64,000 nt of DNA from Salinibacterium sp. ZJ450. Its GTDB lineage: Bacteria > Actinomycetota > Actinomycetes > Actinomycetales > Microbacteriaceae. The notes under the pieces were generated by a model, which was given only the letters and a program-made list of their open reading frames with translations, was not told the DNA's origin and did not search any database. Shown one piece after another: positions 47,498-55,538 of this stretch; the stretch's first letter is position 1, and every line of letters begins with the position of its first letter. The position numbers and the translations under genes were made by a program. The stretch spans positions 2,666,001-2,730,000 of the forward strand of contig NZ_CP061771.1 in assembly GCF_011751885.2 (NCBI RefSeq), in the 5' to 3' direction.

Positions 47498-48272
47498 GTG
47501 ACCGCCGACCCGTCGAAGCCCCGCAGACGCCGCATCAGCTGGCGTGGCGCTGCCATCACGGCTTCGGTGACGCTGCTCATCCTCGGAGCATGCGCAGCGC
47601 TGATCCGGGCTACTGTGGCCAAACCGACTCTTCGCAAGCAGCCACACCACCCGCGGCATCGACGTGTCCTCGTACCAGGGTGCGATCGACTGGACCGTGC
47701 TCAGCTCAGAAGACATCGACTTCGCCATCATCAAGGCGACGGAGGGATCCGGCGCCCAGGACTCGCGATTCGCGAAGAACTGGTCCGATGCACACGAAAC
47801 CGACCTGTTGGTCGGCGCCTACCATTTCATTAGCTTCGAGAGTGAAGGCGCCACTCAGGCTCAAAACGTGATCGACACGGTGCCGGATGCCCCCGGCTCA
47901 CTGCCCGTGACCGTCGACCTCGAGTTCTATGGCGACTTCTTCGACAACCCTCCGACGCGCACGCATGTTCGGAACATCCTCGACCCGCTGCTCGCCGCGC
48001 TTGAAGACCACTACGGCACGCCGCCCATCATCTATGCGACGCCAGACGCGTACGACCGTTACGTCCGCGACGACTACCCAGACAACCCGATCTGGATTCG
48101 GTCGGTTGCGCTCCCGCCGAGGTTGTCGGACGAGCGCGACTGGACCATCTGGCAGTACTCTCACCGCGATCGTCTCCGCGGTTACAACGGGGACGAGCAA
48201 TACATCGACATGAACGTCTTTGCCGGCACACTTGACGAAATGCGCGCGCTCGCGGCTCAATCGGCGAGATGA
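47498..48272 (+). pseudogene. GH25 lysozyme with frameshift after its membrane anchor
   Basis: The first frame, from GTG 47498, encodes an Arg-rich start and a membrane segment (GAAITASVTLLILGACAAL). Between about 47620 and 47650 the coding signal moves one base to the frame reading TTRGIDVSSYQGAIDW, IIKATEG, GAYHF and VTVDLEFYGDFFDN, which ends normally at 48272. These are GH25 muramidase motifs, including the DLE catalytic pair. As read, anchor and enzyme are separate frames. A GTG at 47664 could still make the bare domain. Sequencing error is possible. Confidence 0.75.
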
Positions 48273-48284
48273 TCTCGCTTCGTG

Positions 48285-48881
48285 TCAGTTGACCGGCGGC
48301 TGTGGAAAGGTGCCGAGAAGTGCACGAATCTGTTGCCAGAGGTTATCGAGCTCGGACGGATCGTCGTACAACTTCGCGAACATCACCGCTCCTTCCAGTT
48401 GTGCGAGGATGGCGCGCGCACTCGCCGCGCTCGCGCGTTCACCGGGGATGACGCCTTCGGCGGCGGCCGCGTCTAGCACGGCACGGATGAGTTCGGTCTG
48501 GTCTTCGAACAGTTCCCGAAGGAATTCACGCAGCTCAGGCTCGTCGGCGCCCGCCTCGAGCGCGAGGTTTCCGTAGAGGCAGCCGATGACCGTCCCGGAC
48601 GACTCACGCCAATCCTGCTGAATCGCAATCTGCTGCTGGACCAGGTGCTCAAGACCGCGGATGCCCGGTCCGCCGCCAAGCGCCTCAAGCCACCGACCGC
48701 GTTCCGCTGCCCACGCCGATTGCAGTGCCGCGACGGTCAGTGCCTGCTTGGAATCGAAGAAATAGTAGAAGCTCCCCTTGCGCACGTCGGCGCGTTCACA
48801 AATCTCCGCCACCCCAATCGCGCCGTATCCGCGCGCGTGCATCAGGGTGCGGGCCGCGTCGATCAGCTGCTCTCGTGCCAT
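48285..48881 (-). CDS. TetR family regulator of the flavodoxin-NMO pair
   Basis: ATG 48881 (AGGA 5 bases upstream) gives 198 residues; ATG 48896 is the alternative. The HTH spans residues about 3-45 (EQLIDAARTLMHARGYGAIG, then KGSFYYFFDSKQAL), and a C-terminal domain of the TetR_C_16/YxaF-like type follows (GCLYGNLALEAG). Two GACCRGTC operator-like sites lie in the divergent region, so repression of the flavodoxin gene and itself is likely. Confidence 0.88.
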   Translation of the reverse strand: MAREQLIDAARTLMHARGYGAIGVAEICERADVRKGSFYYFFDSKQALTVAALQSAWAAERGRWLEALGGGPGIRGLEHLVQQQIAIQQDWRESSGTVIGCLYGNLALEAGADEPELREFLRELFEDQTELIRAVLDAAAAEGVIPGERASAASARAILAQLEGAVMFAKLYDDPSELDNLWQQIRALLGTFPQPPVN

Positions 48882-48908
48882 GCTCGTCCTGCCCATCTAT
48901 CGAGTATA

Positions 48909-48943
48909 CGACCGGTCAAGTATTGCGCATAGTTGACCAGTCG
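48909..48943. promoter_or_regulatory. Paired inverted TetR operators within a divergent promoter region
   Basis: CGACCGGTCAA (48909-48919) and TTGACCAGTCG (48933-48943) are inverted copies with one mismatch; each contains a GACCrGTC core, the common TetR-family pattern. For the rightward gene, TTGCGC (48923-48928) and TATGGT (48946-48951) are 17 bases apart with the second operator in the spacer. TATACT lies just left of the first operator on the minus strand. Confidence 0.72.
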
Positions 48944-48979
48944 TCTATGGTCAGAGCACACCCCATAAAAGGAGACACA

Positions 48980-49588
48980 ATGCACTCGGATCACGCGATT
49001 ATTGCGATCGCCTATCACAGCGGGTGTGGGCACACCGCGCGTCTCGCCCAAGCCGTCGCCGCCGGCGCACAGCAGTCCGAGGGCTGTTCGGCTGTCGTAT
49101 ACGACGTGGCCGATCTCTCTGACCAGCTTTGGGAGGGGCTCGAGCAGGCGGACGCGATCATCTTCGGCTCACCGACCTACATGGGCAGCCAGTCCTCCGT
49201 ATTCCAACAGTTTGCGGAAGCCAGCGCGTCAGTGTGGGCTGCACAGGGGTGGAAGGACAAAGTTGCGGCTGGCTTCACCAATTCCGCGGGAGTGAACGGC
49301 GACAAGCTGAACACGCTGACCTCAATCGCTCTCCTCGCGGCCCAGCATGGGATGCACTGGGTATCGCTCGGCCTGCCGCCAGGGTGGCTGTACTCGTCCA
49401 ATGGCACGGTCGACGACCTCAACCGGCTCGGCGGTTTCATCGGCGCCATGGCCCAGTCTCCATCGGATGCCGCGGCAGCGGTCGCCCCGTCGGACGCGGA
49501 CCTTCGCACGGCTGAGCACCTGGGTCGCCGCGTGGCCGCAGTCACTCTCCAGCTGCGCGCCGGGCTTCGAGAGGCGGCTCTGGTATGA
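48980..49588 (+). CDS. Flavodoxin-fold NAD(P)H-type oxidoreductase
   Basis: ATG 48980 has AAGGAG 6 bases upstream, giving 202 residues. AIIAIAYHSGCGHTARLAQA is the FMN phosphate-binding start and FGSPTYMGSQSSVFQQF is the isoalloxazine loop, as in WrbA-like proteins. It should bind FMN and reduce quinones or other electrophiles. Its stop overlaps the nitronate monooxygenase start (ATGA), so both are one operon under the divergent TetR regulator. Confidence 0.9.
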   Translation: MHSDHAIIAIAYHSGCGHTARLAQAVAAGAQQSEGCSAVVYDVADLSDQLWEGLEQADAIIFGSPTYMGSQSSVFQQFAEASASVWAAQGWKDKVAAGFTNSAGVNGDKLNTLTSIALLAAQHGMHWVSLGLPPGWLYSSNGTVDDLNRLGGFIGAMAQSPSDAAAAVAPSDADLRTAEHLGRRVAAVTLQLRAGLREAALV

Positions 49589-50622
49589 ACCGGATCGTAG
49601 ACCTGTTTGGGATTCGACATGCGATCGTGCAGGGTCCGTTCGGCGGCGGGCTGTCCACCGTCGAACTCGCGGCCGCCGTCTCAAACGCGGGCGGACTGGG
49701 ATCGTTCGGTGCACACATCCTGCATGCCGATGGGATCCGGGCGGTAGTGGAAGGGATTCGCGAGCGCACGCCCCTGCCGTTCTCGGTGAATTTGTGGGTC
49801 CCACAGCCGGGCGAGGGCGACGCTGTCAATCTCGAGCCACACATTCAGCGACTCGCGCCGCTCTACGCCCGACTAGGGGTGGAATGGAACGGGTCGCCGG
49901 CCGAGGCTCCGGACTTCGACGAGCAACTCGATTCCCTCCTCGCTGCTGCCCCTCCCATCATTAGTTTCGTCATGGGCCTGCCGCCCCAATGGGCTGTTGA
50001 TCGGGCGCGGAACGCCGGCATCATCCTGATCGGCACTGCCACGACCGTCGCCGAGGCTCGGTCGATCGAGGCCGCCGGCCTCGACGCAGTCGTCGCTTCG
50101 GGCAGCGACGCCGGAGGTCACCGCGGTGCATTCCTCCGCCCGGTTGGCGAGTCACTGGTCGGTACGTTCTCGCTTGTGCCACAGGTTGTGGATTCGGTCG
50201 GCATCCCGGTGATCGCCGCCGGTGGTATCGCAGATAGGCGCGGCATCGCGGCCGCGCACGCACTCGGGGCTGACGGGGTCCAAATCGGCACAGGATTCCT
50301 CGTGACCGCCGAATCCGGAGCGAGCGATGTGCACCGAGAAAAGCTGGCAAGCGCGGATGCCGAGATCACCGTTCTCACTCGGCTGTTCTCCGGCAGGCAC
50401 GCCCGCGGGATCGTCAACGCCCTCGTAAGAGAGCTCGCTTCCGAGGAGGACGCCGTGCCCCACTACCCTGTCCAGAACGCACTAATGCAACCGCTCAGGC
50501 AAGCAGCGGCCCGCCTCGGCAATGGCGACTACCTCAACCTTTGGGCTGGACAGGCTGCTCCGCTCACCCGGCCGCGGTCGGCGGCCGAATACGTCGCCTC
50601 ACTCACCGTACCTACGCGTTGA
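49585..50622 (+). CDS. Nitronate monooxygenase family protein
   Basis: The 345-residue TIM-barrel FMN enzyme has FGIRHAIVQGPFGGG at the N-terminus, VVASGSDAGGHRGAF near residue 170, GIPVIAAGGIADRRGIAAA and LGADGVQIGTGFL, all typical of the NMO/2-nitropropane dioxygenase family. It may oxidise alkyl nitronates such as propionate 3-nitronate, or another flavin substrate. Together with the FMN protein it suggests a TetR-controlled detoxification unit. It overlaps the convergent PhzF gene by 11 bases. Confidence 0.9.
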   Translation: MNRIVDLFGIRHAIVQGPFGGGLSTVELAAAVSNAGGLGSFGAHILHADGIRAVVEGIRERTPLPFSVNLWVPQPGEGDAVNLEPHIQRLAPLYARLGVEWNGSPAEAPDFDEQLDSLLAAAPPIISFVMGLPPQWAVDRARNAGIILIGTATTVAEARSIEAAGLDAVVASGSDAGGHRGAFLRPVGESLVGTFSLVPQVVDSVGIPVIAAGGIADRRGIAAAHALGADGVQIGTGFLVTAESGASDVHREKLASADAEITVLTRLFSGRHARGIVNALVRELASEEDAVPHYPVQNALMQPLRQAAARLGNGDYLNLWAGQAAPLTRPRSAAEYVASLTVPTR

Positions 50623-51520
50623 CCGATGACGAGCGGTCCGCGGGCAAGACCACCGGGACCGCTCGTTGCAAGAGATGTTGGACGCGAGGCCGCTGTAGCA
50701 TCTCGTCCGCGCCGCCGGTAACCCGCACGCGGCCTTCCCTGGGCACTTCAACCATGATCAGCGAGGGCCGGCCCACTTCCGCGCCCTGTTCCACCGTCAG
50801 CACCGCGGGCAACGTGATGTGCCGGCCGGCCCGCAGGTACGCCCCGAGCCCCGCGGCGGCGGACCCGGTGGCAGGATCTTCGCGGATACCACCGCGAGGG
50901 AACGGGTTGCGTGATGCGAAGCGCGTCGCGTCGATGCGATGGACGACGGGGATTGTGCCGTCCCATCCTTGCCGGTCCTGTAACCGCAACACCGCTTCGG
51001 CGTCATGGTCCAGCCTCGCGAGTACTCCTCCGCGCACCGGTACGAGCGGGTGTGGGTTACCTCCGCGCACGAGGGCGGGTGACAGTGCCGGGTCGAGATC
51101 GTCGCGCGCGAGCCGGAGTGTTGCCAGCAGCTCGTCGAGCAGATCGTCGTCGAGCGGTTCGACGGCAGTGTCGACGGCGACCAGGGTGGCTTTCTGGTCT
51201 GAAACTTCAACGGGAACTTCCCCAGCATTCGTGGCCAGGCGAATCAACGGTCCGGCGCCGCGACGAGAAAGGGCCACCCCGGAGGCGATTGTCGCGTGCC
51301 CACAGAAGGCAATCTCGGCACGGGGCGTGAAGTAGCGGATGCGGGCGGAGTCATGCGTTATCGACGTGAGGAAAGCGGTCTCGCTGAAACCGAGTTCGGC
51401 GGCGATGCGCAGCATCTCAGCATCGATCAGGCCTTCCGCATCAATAACCACACCCGCGGGGTTGCCCGACGCAGCGTTTGGTTGCTCAGAGGTGAAGGCG
51501 CGAAATCTAAGTATGTTCAC
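50612..51520 (-). CDS. PhzF family isomerase/epimerase
   Basis: GTG 51520 (GGGGAT just upstream) gives 302 residues, typical of PhzF. NAASGNPAGVVIDAEGL (about residues 14-30), a Glu near residue 46 (GFSETAFL), FTPRAEIAFCGHAT and later REDPATGSAAAGL are the conserved PhzF blocks. The family isomerises phenazine-type and related compounds; most members have no known substrate. This is one of two PhzF genes in the window, the other being at 61573. Confidence 0.9.
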   Translation of the reverse strand: MNILRFRAFTSEQPNAASGNPAGVVIDAEGLIDAEMLRIAAELGFSETAFLTSITHDSARIRYFTPRAEIAFCGHATIASGVALSRRGAGPLIRLATNAGEVPVEVSDQKATLVAVDTAVEPLDDDLLDELLATLRLARDDLDPALSPALVRGGNPHPLVPVRGGVLARLDHDAEAVLRLQDRQGWDGTIPVVHRIDATRFASRNPFPRGGIREDPATGSAAAGLGAYLRAGRHITLPAVLTVEQGAEVGRPSLIMVEVPREGRVRVTGGADEMLQRPRVQHLLQRAVPVVLPADRSSSVNA

Positions 51521-51681
51521 ATCCCCATGGTGGCGTGCGCCTATCAGTCGCACGAGGGCCAATTCCGAGACAGTGGCTTGGTGAGCCTCGTTCCCACCTT
51601 GAGCGCTCACATGGCGCCGCCGCAAGTGGGACGCTAAACGGGCAGCTACTTTCGTACTAGGAGGAACGCGTGCGGAGTGAC

Positions 51682-51912
51682 TCAGGCCATCGACAGGAAG
51701 TCCGCCTGAGCCAGTTCTAGACTCTCGCGGCCACTGGGCGAGGTGCTGCCGGGGCGGATCACCCGGTACGCGTCGGCGGTCCGCTCGATGAAGCCGAGCA
51801 GAAGCGGCGCTTGATTCGGCTCGGGGGCGTCGCCGTAGACTCGCCAGAGACGGTTGTCGACAGGGCTCACGCGCATTTTTGGGTCGGCTGGCGTTGGTGC
51901 TGTCTTGATCAC
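51682..51912 (-). CDS. Small soluble protein, paralogue of the neighbouring 89-residue protein
   Basis: GTG 51912 has GGGAG 6 bases upstream, giving 76 residues. LWRVYGDAPEPNQAPLLLGF, IERTADAYRVIRPG and the tail ESLELAQADFL align with its neighbour at 51951 (WRIF, PDNA, LLGFVE, FEV), so the two are paralogues. No membrane segment, Cys or known motif is seen. It is the last of three small genes read away from a divergent TetR gene. Function unknown. Confidence 0.75.
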   Translation of the reverse strand: MIKTAPTPADPKMRVSPVDNRLWRVYGDAPEPNQAPLLLGFIERTADAYRVIRPGSTSPSGRESLELAQADFLSMA

Positions 51913-51950
51913 CTTGTTCTCCCGGGTTGAGGTTGAAGGGAAGGATGCGG

Positions 51951-52220
51951 TCAGAAGGGGGCTACTGGATTGCGTACGAAGTGATCGAGGGCCTGGCTGA
52001 GTGTGCCGTAGCGCGTGATCTCCCCGGGGCGGCCGATCTGCAGTACCTCAAATCGGTTGCGCTTCTCCTCGACGAACCCGAGCAGCCCGAGGGCGTTGTC
52101 GGGCGAGACACGGTTGTCGAAGATCCGCCATTCGGTGGCAGAGAGGGCGAGCACGTCGAGGTCGACGACCGTTGGCGCCACGGAGGGCAGTTCGATCTGG
52201 GTGGAAGTGATGGGTTGCAT
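51951..52220 (-). CDS. Small soluble protein, paralogue of the 76-residue protein
   Basis: The 89-residue protein begins MQPITSTQIELPSVAP and contains EWRIFDNRVSPDNALGLLGF, VEEKRNRFEVLQIGRPGE and a C-terminal helix LSQALDHFVRN. It matches the next gene at WR[I/V][F/Y], P[D/N][N/Q]A, LLGF[V/I]E and an aromatic-x-V motif. A pattern like this suggests a small beta-meander with a helix. The ATG at 52220 has only a weak ribosome site, so translation may depend on the upstream gene. Function unknown. Confidence 0.78.
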   Translation of the reverse strand: MQPITSTQIELPSVAPTVVDLDVLALSATEWRIFDNRVSPDNALGLLGFVEEKRNRFEVLQIGRPGEITRYGTLSQALDHFVRNPVAPF

Positions 52221-52237
52221 CGTGTCACCGTGTCCGA

Positions 52238-52450
52238 TCAGCGGTGAGAACGGTGGAGAAGGATGCCAGCGAATCTGCTCCTCAGCCAGCGCCGGAGCAC
52301 CCGCCGGTTCGCTTCGGTGACAACGAGCTGCTCGCTGCTTCCGGCCGCTGCTTTTGGCCGCCAGGTGAAGTCCTGCTCCCCGGTGACGCGCTCCGGGCTG
52401 AGCGGACGGTCGAACGCGGTGTTGTTAGGCCACGTCGTGGTGGTAGTCAT
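52238..52450 (-). CDS. Small basic protein, first gene of the TetR-controlled trio
   Basis: ATG 52450 has GGAGA 7 bases upstream, giving 70 residues. It opens MTTTTTWPNNTAFDRPLSPE, is polar in the middle, and has an Arg-rich C-terminal half (ANRRVLRRWLRSRFAGILLH), which could form an amphipathic basic helix. It is not similar to the two paralogues downstream. The two TetR operator-like palindromes lie 59-99 bases upstream of its start. Function unknown. Confidence 0.68.
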   Translation of the reverse strand: MTTTTTWPNNTAFDRPLSPERVTGEQDFTWRPKAAAGSSEQLVVTEANRRVLRRWLRSRFAGILLHRSHR

Positions 52451-52508
52451 GCACTGCTCTCCGCTCTTGAGTAGTAATTGCTGCGCTGTCCCCCGTATCG
52501 GGGTCAGA

Positions 52509-52578
52509 GAGAACGCTCGTTCTCATTTCTAGCGAGAACGAACGTTCTCTGTCAACTACCAGCAGATCGAGCGTTCTC
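52509..52578. promoter_or_regulatory. Twin GAGAACG-N2-CGTTCTC operators between the small-protein trio and TetR
   Basis: GAGAACG-CT-CGTTCTC (52509-52524) and GAGAACG-AA-CGTTCTC (52534-52549) are perfect 7-2-7 inverted repeats with centres 25 bases apart; a half-site CGTTCTC is at 52572-52578, just before the TetR start. Paired sites about 2.5 turns apart fit cooperative binding by two dimers. They lie in the region that must hold both divergent promoters. Confidence 0.8.
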
Positions 52579-52604
52579 AGCTGGCCCGGTGTACCCTGTT
52601 TGCC

Positions 52605-53189
52605 GTGAACGGAACTACCGTTGCTCCCCCGCAAACAACCGCGCGCGAGCGGATCATCCGCAGCGCGTACGAGTTGTTCTCTCATCGCGCTATTCGCGAT
52701 GTCGGGGTCGACGAGCTGATCCAGTCGGCTGGCGTCGCGACATCTACGTTCTATCGTCACTTCCCGTCGAAGGATGACGTGGTTATTGCGTTCCTCGAAC
52801 GGCGTGAGACCGTCTGGACCTACGGCACCGTCGAGGCCGAGGCGCGGCGCCGTGGAACCACCGCGCGGGAACAGCTGCTGGCGATCTTCGACATCTATGA
52901 CGAATGGTTCCGCCGCGACGACTACGAGGCCTGCTCGTTCATGCACGTGCTGTTCGAGATGGGGTCCGAACACCCGCTCGGCAGGGCGAGCATCGACAAC
53001 CTCGGCCGCATTCGCCAGGTCGTGAGGATGTTCGCCACCGAGGCCGGGCTGCAGGGCGTCGACGACTTCGACTGGTCTTGGCACATTCTGATGAAGGGCG
53101 CCATCGTCGCTGCCGAAGAGGGCGACAAGGATGCGGCGCTGCGGGCCAAGAAGATGGGTGCCTGGCTGATCGACCAGCACTCGGCATAG
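52605..53189 (+). CDS. TetR family regulator of the small-protein trio
   Basis: GTG 52605 gives 194 residues. The HTH spans residues about 14-58 (RERIIRSAYELFSHRAIRDV, then ATSTFYRHFPSKDDVV). The C-terminal domain (YDEWFRRDDYEACSFMHVLF) resembles the TetR_C_16-like group. No ribosome site is seen before GTG; TACCCT about 10 bases upstream suggests a leaderless transcript. Divergent from the three small genes across the twin palindromes, it is their probable repressor. Confidence 0.9.
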   Translation: MNGTTVAPPQTTARERIIRSAYELFSHRAIRDVGVDELIQSAGVATSTFYRHFPSKDDVVIAFLERRETVWTYGTVEAEARRRGTTAREQLLAIFDIYDEWFRRDDYEACSFMHVLFEMGSEHPLGRASIDNLGRIRQVVRMFATEAGLQGVDDFDWSWHILMKGAIVAAEEGDKDAALRAKKMGAWLIDQHSA

Positions 53190-53566
53190 GTAGCGCCGTG
53201 CTCCTTGCCGAAGTCCATGTCGCAGAAGTCAACGAGAAAATCCACGACACCATCCGCTGACTGCGCGGATTCGCCGCAACCGCGGCCGAAGCAGTTGACG
53301 GGATCGGCAATGGAGGGACAGTCGTACAGATCGGCCTGGGCCGAAGCATGCCAAATCATCATCCAACGGGCGATCTTCGTCGCTCGGCGAGCATAGGCGG
53401 AACTGGCCCGAAGCGGTGCAATTGCGACTGCGTAGCCAAGCCCGACCCTGAGCGGGCTTGGGAAAGTGAGTGTGCGTGCAGGAGGGTGCAAAGCGACGTA
53501 TTAGCTGCCGAGCAACGTTTTGGCTACCGTCTACCGGTGCTGATTCCGTCCCTGCATGCTCTTTTC
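53190..53566. other. Intergenic region after the TetR gene
   Basis: About 375 bases. Open frames exist on both strands, but they are long overlaps of the TetR gene or lack a start signal. A terminator-like hairpin at 53436-53461 ends the TetR transcript. Nothing else was recognised. Confidence 0.55.
53436..53461. terminator. Hairpin terminator
   Basis: CCAAGCCCG (53436-53444), an 8-base loop and CGGGCTTGG (53453-53461) form a perfect 9-pair stem without a U-tract, downstream of the TetR gene. Confidence 0.6.
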
Positions 53567-54298
53567 ATGAGACTCTACGAGCGCGACAGGATGCGGAAGG
53601 CGATCGCTGGAGTTGTTACCGAGGCTCGGAGCAACTGGAACGGCGCGCGCTATGTCCGTTTCCGGTGGACGAAGACTCAGGGTGCGTTGCTGGTCGCTGT
53701 CCTCGGCGAGGATTCGGTACCGGCCCCTCTCACCGGCACTGATCGGGGCCTGCTGGGCGAGCTGGCAAAGCTCACTGACCCCGCTTTCGCAAACCGAGCC
53801 ATCTCGATGTGTCGGAAGATCGGAGGGTACACCTACGAAATCTCGGTCAGAGATGAATCGTTCGCCGGTTCCTCCTTCGACGAGGACGAGTTCGCCTTCG
53901 TGCTCGTGAAGCCGCTCCGGGATGCTTCGGGCGGACTCGCTAGGGCGGGATTCCCCAACTACGACCTCGACTCCGTCGACATGTGCTGGATCGTCGACTT
54001 CGCACAGGCACCGGGCGCCCGCTTGTTCTTCGGCTGGTTCGACTGGAATCGGTCTCTGGTCGGTGCACCGTTCATCTACCGGCAGACTCGGGAAGCATTC
54101 GCGAAACCCGGCCTTGAGTATGACCTTCAGGACTTCGCCCGTCCGGTGGTGCCAACACGCGACGCATTGCTGACCGAGCTCAGCGGAATGAACACCGAAA
54201 TCAGCGACTTGGAGCGCACCGTCGACGTGATCTGGGCGTACTTCTCGGACCATTTCCTCGTTGAGAGGAGCCTTCGCGGCCGAAAAACCGAACCGTAG
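53567..54298 (+). CDS. Soluble protein of unknown function
   Basis: ATG 53567 gives 243 residues; GTG 53537 in the same frame is possible, and the open frame extends further left without start signals. There is no signal peptide or membrane segment. The protein has aromatic-rich stretches (GARLFFGWFDWNRSLVGAPF), an acidic centre (SSFDEDEFAFVLVKPL) and a C-terminal helix with ELSGMNTEISDLERTVDVIW. The family was not recognised; it appears to be a stand-alone accessory gene. Confidence 0.65.
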   Translation: MRLYERDRMRKAIAGVVTEARSNWNGARYVRFRWTKTQGALLVAVLGEDSVPAPLTGTDRGLLGELAKLTDPAFANRAISMCRKIGGYTYEISVRDESFAGSSFDEDEFAFVLVKPLRDASGGLARAGFPNYDLDSVDMCWIVDFAQAPGARLFFGWFDWNRSLVGAPFIYRQTREAFAKPGLEYDLQDFARPVVPTRDALLTELSGMNTEISDLERTVDVIWAYFSDHFLVERSLRGRKTEP

Positions 54299-54592
54299 CG
54301 TGCGCGGGGGAAGTCGACGCCGCCGCTCGGTCTCTCAACTGACCGGCAAGCGGCGCGTGATCGGACAGAGTGACGAGGTTGCAACATTCGCAACGGAACG
54401 GCTCGGGTCACTTGCCGGACCTTCGACGAGCACCTGTCCAATGCTGCTCATGGCGCCCGAGGCTAGCGGTGTGGTTCGCCACCTGCGGCCGAGAGGGTGC
54501 CCTTCATTTCCCGTCGAATGAGGCAACGACAACGCCCACGCGCGCACGCAAGCTTCTAGTGCGGTCGCGGTCGTGCGCGTAGCATCGGGCGC

Positions 54593-54784
54593 ATGGCCGA
54601 CGACCTGGAGAACGTGCTGCAGAGCCCGAACTGCGCCACGTGTCTTCAGCCGCTCGACATCGCGGGCACGGAGGAGCACCGGTACTGGTGGTGCCCGCGA
54701 TGTCGAGTTGCGGCCCTGTCGTCGCAGCGATCGCCGGGTGGCGACGGTTTCCCGGAGGATACGCAGCCCTGGCGGCCTCGGTGA
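54593..54784 (+). CDS. Small zinc-ribbon protein
   Basis: The 63-residue protein has CATC at residues 14-17 and CPRC at residues 34-37, about 20 residues apart, forming a probable single zinc ribbon between YWW and a Pro/Arg tail. No ribosome site is evident before ATG 54593. Its only clear partner is the convergent zinc-ribbon gene to the right. Role unknown. Confidence 0.65.
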   Translation: MADDLENVLQSPNCATCLQPLDIAGTEEHRYWWCPRCRVAALSSQRSPGGDGFPEDTQPWRPR

Positions 54785-54894
54785 CAGACGGAACCAAGTG
54801 CAACCGATCTGTGCACCCGCGGAATGGGGGTCGCTCGCACACCGCGGGATCCCTACGCTCGACGCTGGCGCATTTTCCCCCTGGTGTGCCGCGC

Positions 54895-54925
54895 GTCGTC
54901 CCCACCCCTCGAAGGTGGGGATGAC
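54895..54925. terminator. Bidirectional hairpin between convergent zinc-ribbon genes
   Basis: GTCGTCCCCACC (54895-54906), a 7-base loop and GGTGGGGATGAC (54914-54925) pair at 11 of 12 positions. It lies between two convergent small genes. Confidence 0.7.
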
Positions 54926-54933
54926 GCTACCCG

Positions 54934-55152
54934 TTACCGCCCGAAGACCCTGCCCAACCACCGTCGAATCGCCGAAGTAGGCGGCGGCGGTGTTTCCACG
55001 GTTGCGGGTTTCTCCCTGTGGCCGACGATCAAGCTAACTTTCCTGCATTGGCGGCAGTCGAGCAGGAACTCGTGGACCGAAAGACCCGTACCGAAGTAAG
55101 GGTTCCGAGTTGCCCTGACCGATGCTCCGCAGTTCGGGCACGAGAGGTCCAT
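54934..55152 (-). CDS. Small zinc-ribbon protein with basic C-terminal tail
   Basis: ATG 55152 has GAGGA 6 bases upstream, giving 72 residues. Two Cys pairs, CPNCG at residues 5-9 and CRQCR near residue 32-36, form a zinc ribbon. A Pro-rich linker and a basic tail (IRRWLGRVFGR) follow. The longer frame to 55314 has no good start. It could bind nucleic acid or a protein partner; this is not shown. Confidence 0.72.
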   Translation of the reverse strand: MDLSCPNCGASVRATRNPYFGTGLSVHEFLLDCRQCRKVSLIVGHREKPATVETPPPPTSAIRRWLGRVFGR

Positions 55153-55538
55153 GGGATGTCCTCTCCGGTAAGCGGTGATGCAGATGGCTTCGCCTCCGGG
55201 GTACAACCCGAATGCAGTCCCGGAGGCGAAGCGGGCACGATCCACTAGGTCTCTACCCGGAGACCCGCATGACGTGCGTAACGCCCGCAGGGGGGTAGGC
55301 GCCCCCACGAGCATAAAGGGTACAAATCATATTTGCTCGTCCCACAAGAACGAGTTCAGGCCCTAATCAGTGGCCAGCTCTTGGAGTTGCGCCCGCCGCA
55401 GCAGAGCACGAGCCTTTGGATGAGTAGAGCGCTGTGGATCCTCGCGACATCTATCACCCCCGAGCGCCCCGTCGGTAGGATCGGCAGCAACGCCCAGTTG
55501 CGGCGTGAACGTCACTGTCACCCGAAGGACGTGTGATC

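Noticed and set aside
51655-51720. AGGAGG followed by a 16-codon GTG frame on the plus strand at about 51670
   Set aside because: Good ribosome site, but the frame is very short, antisense to the 3' end of a small gene and has no recognisable content; probably chance.
53348-53566. N-terminal extension of the protein at 53567
   Set aside because: The upstream part is Cys/Arg-rich, crosses the terminator hairpin at 53436-53461 and lacks a start signal.
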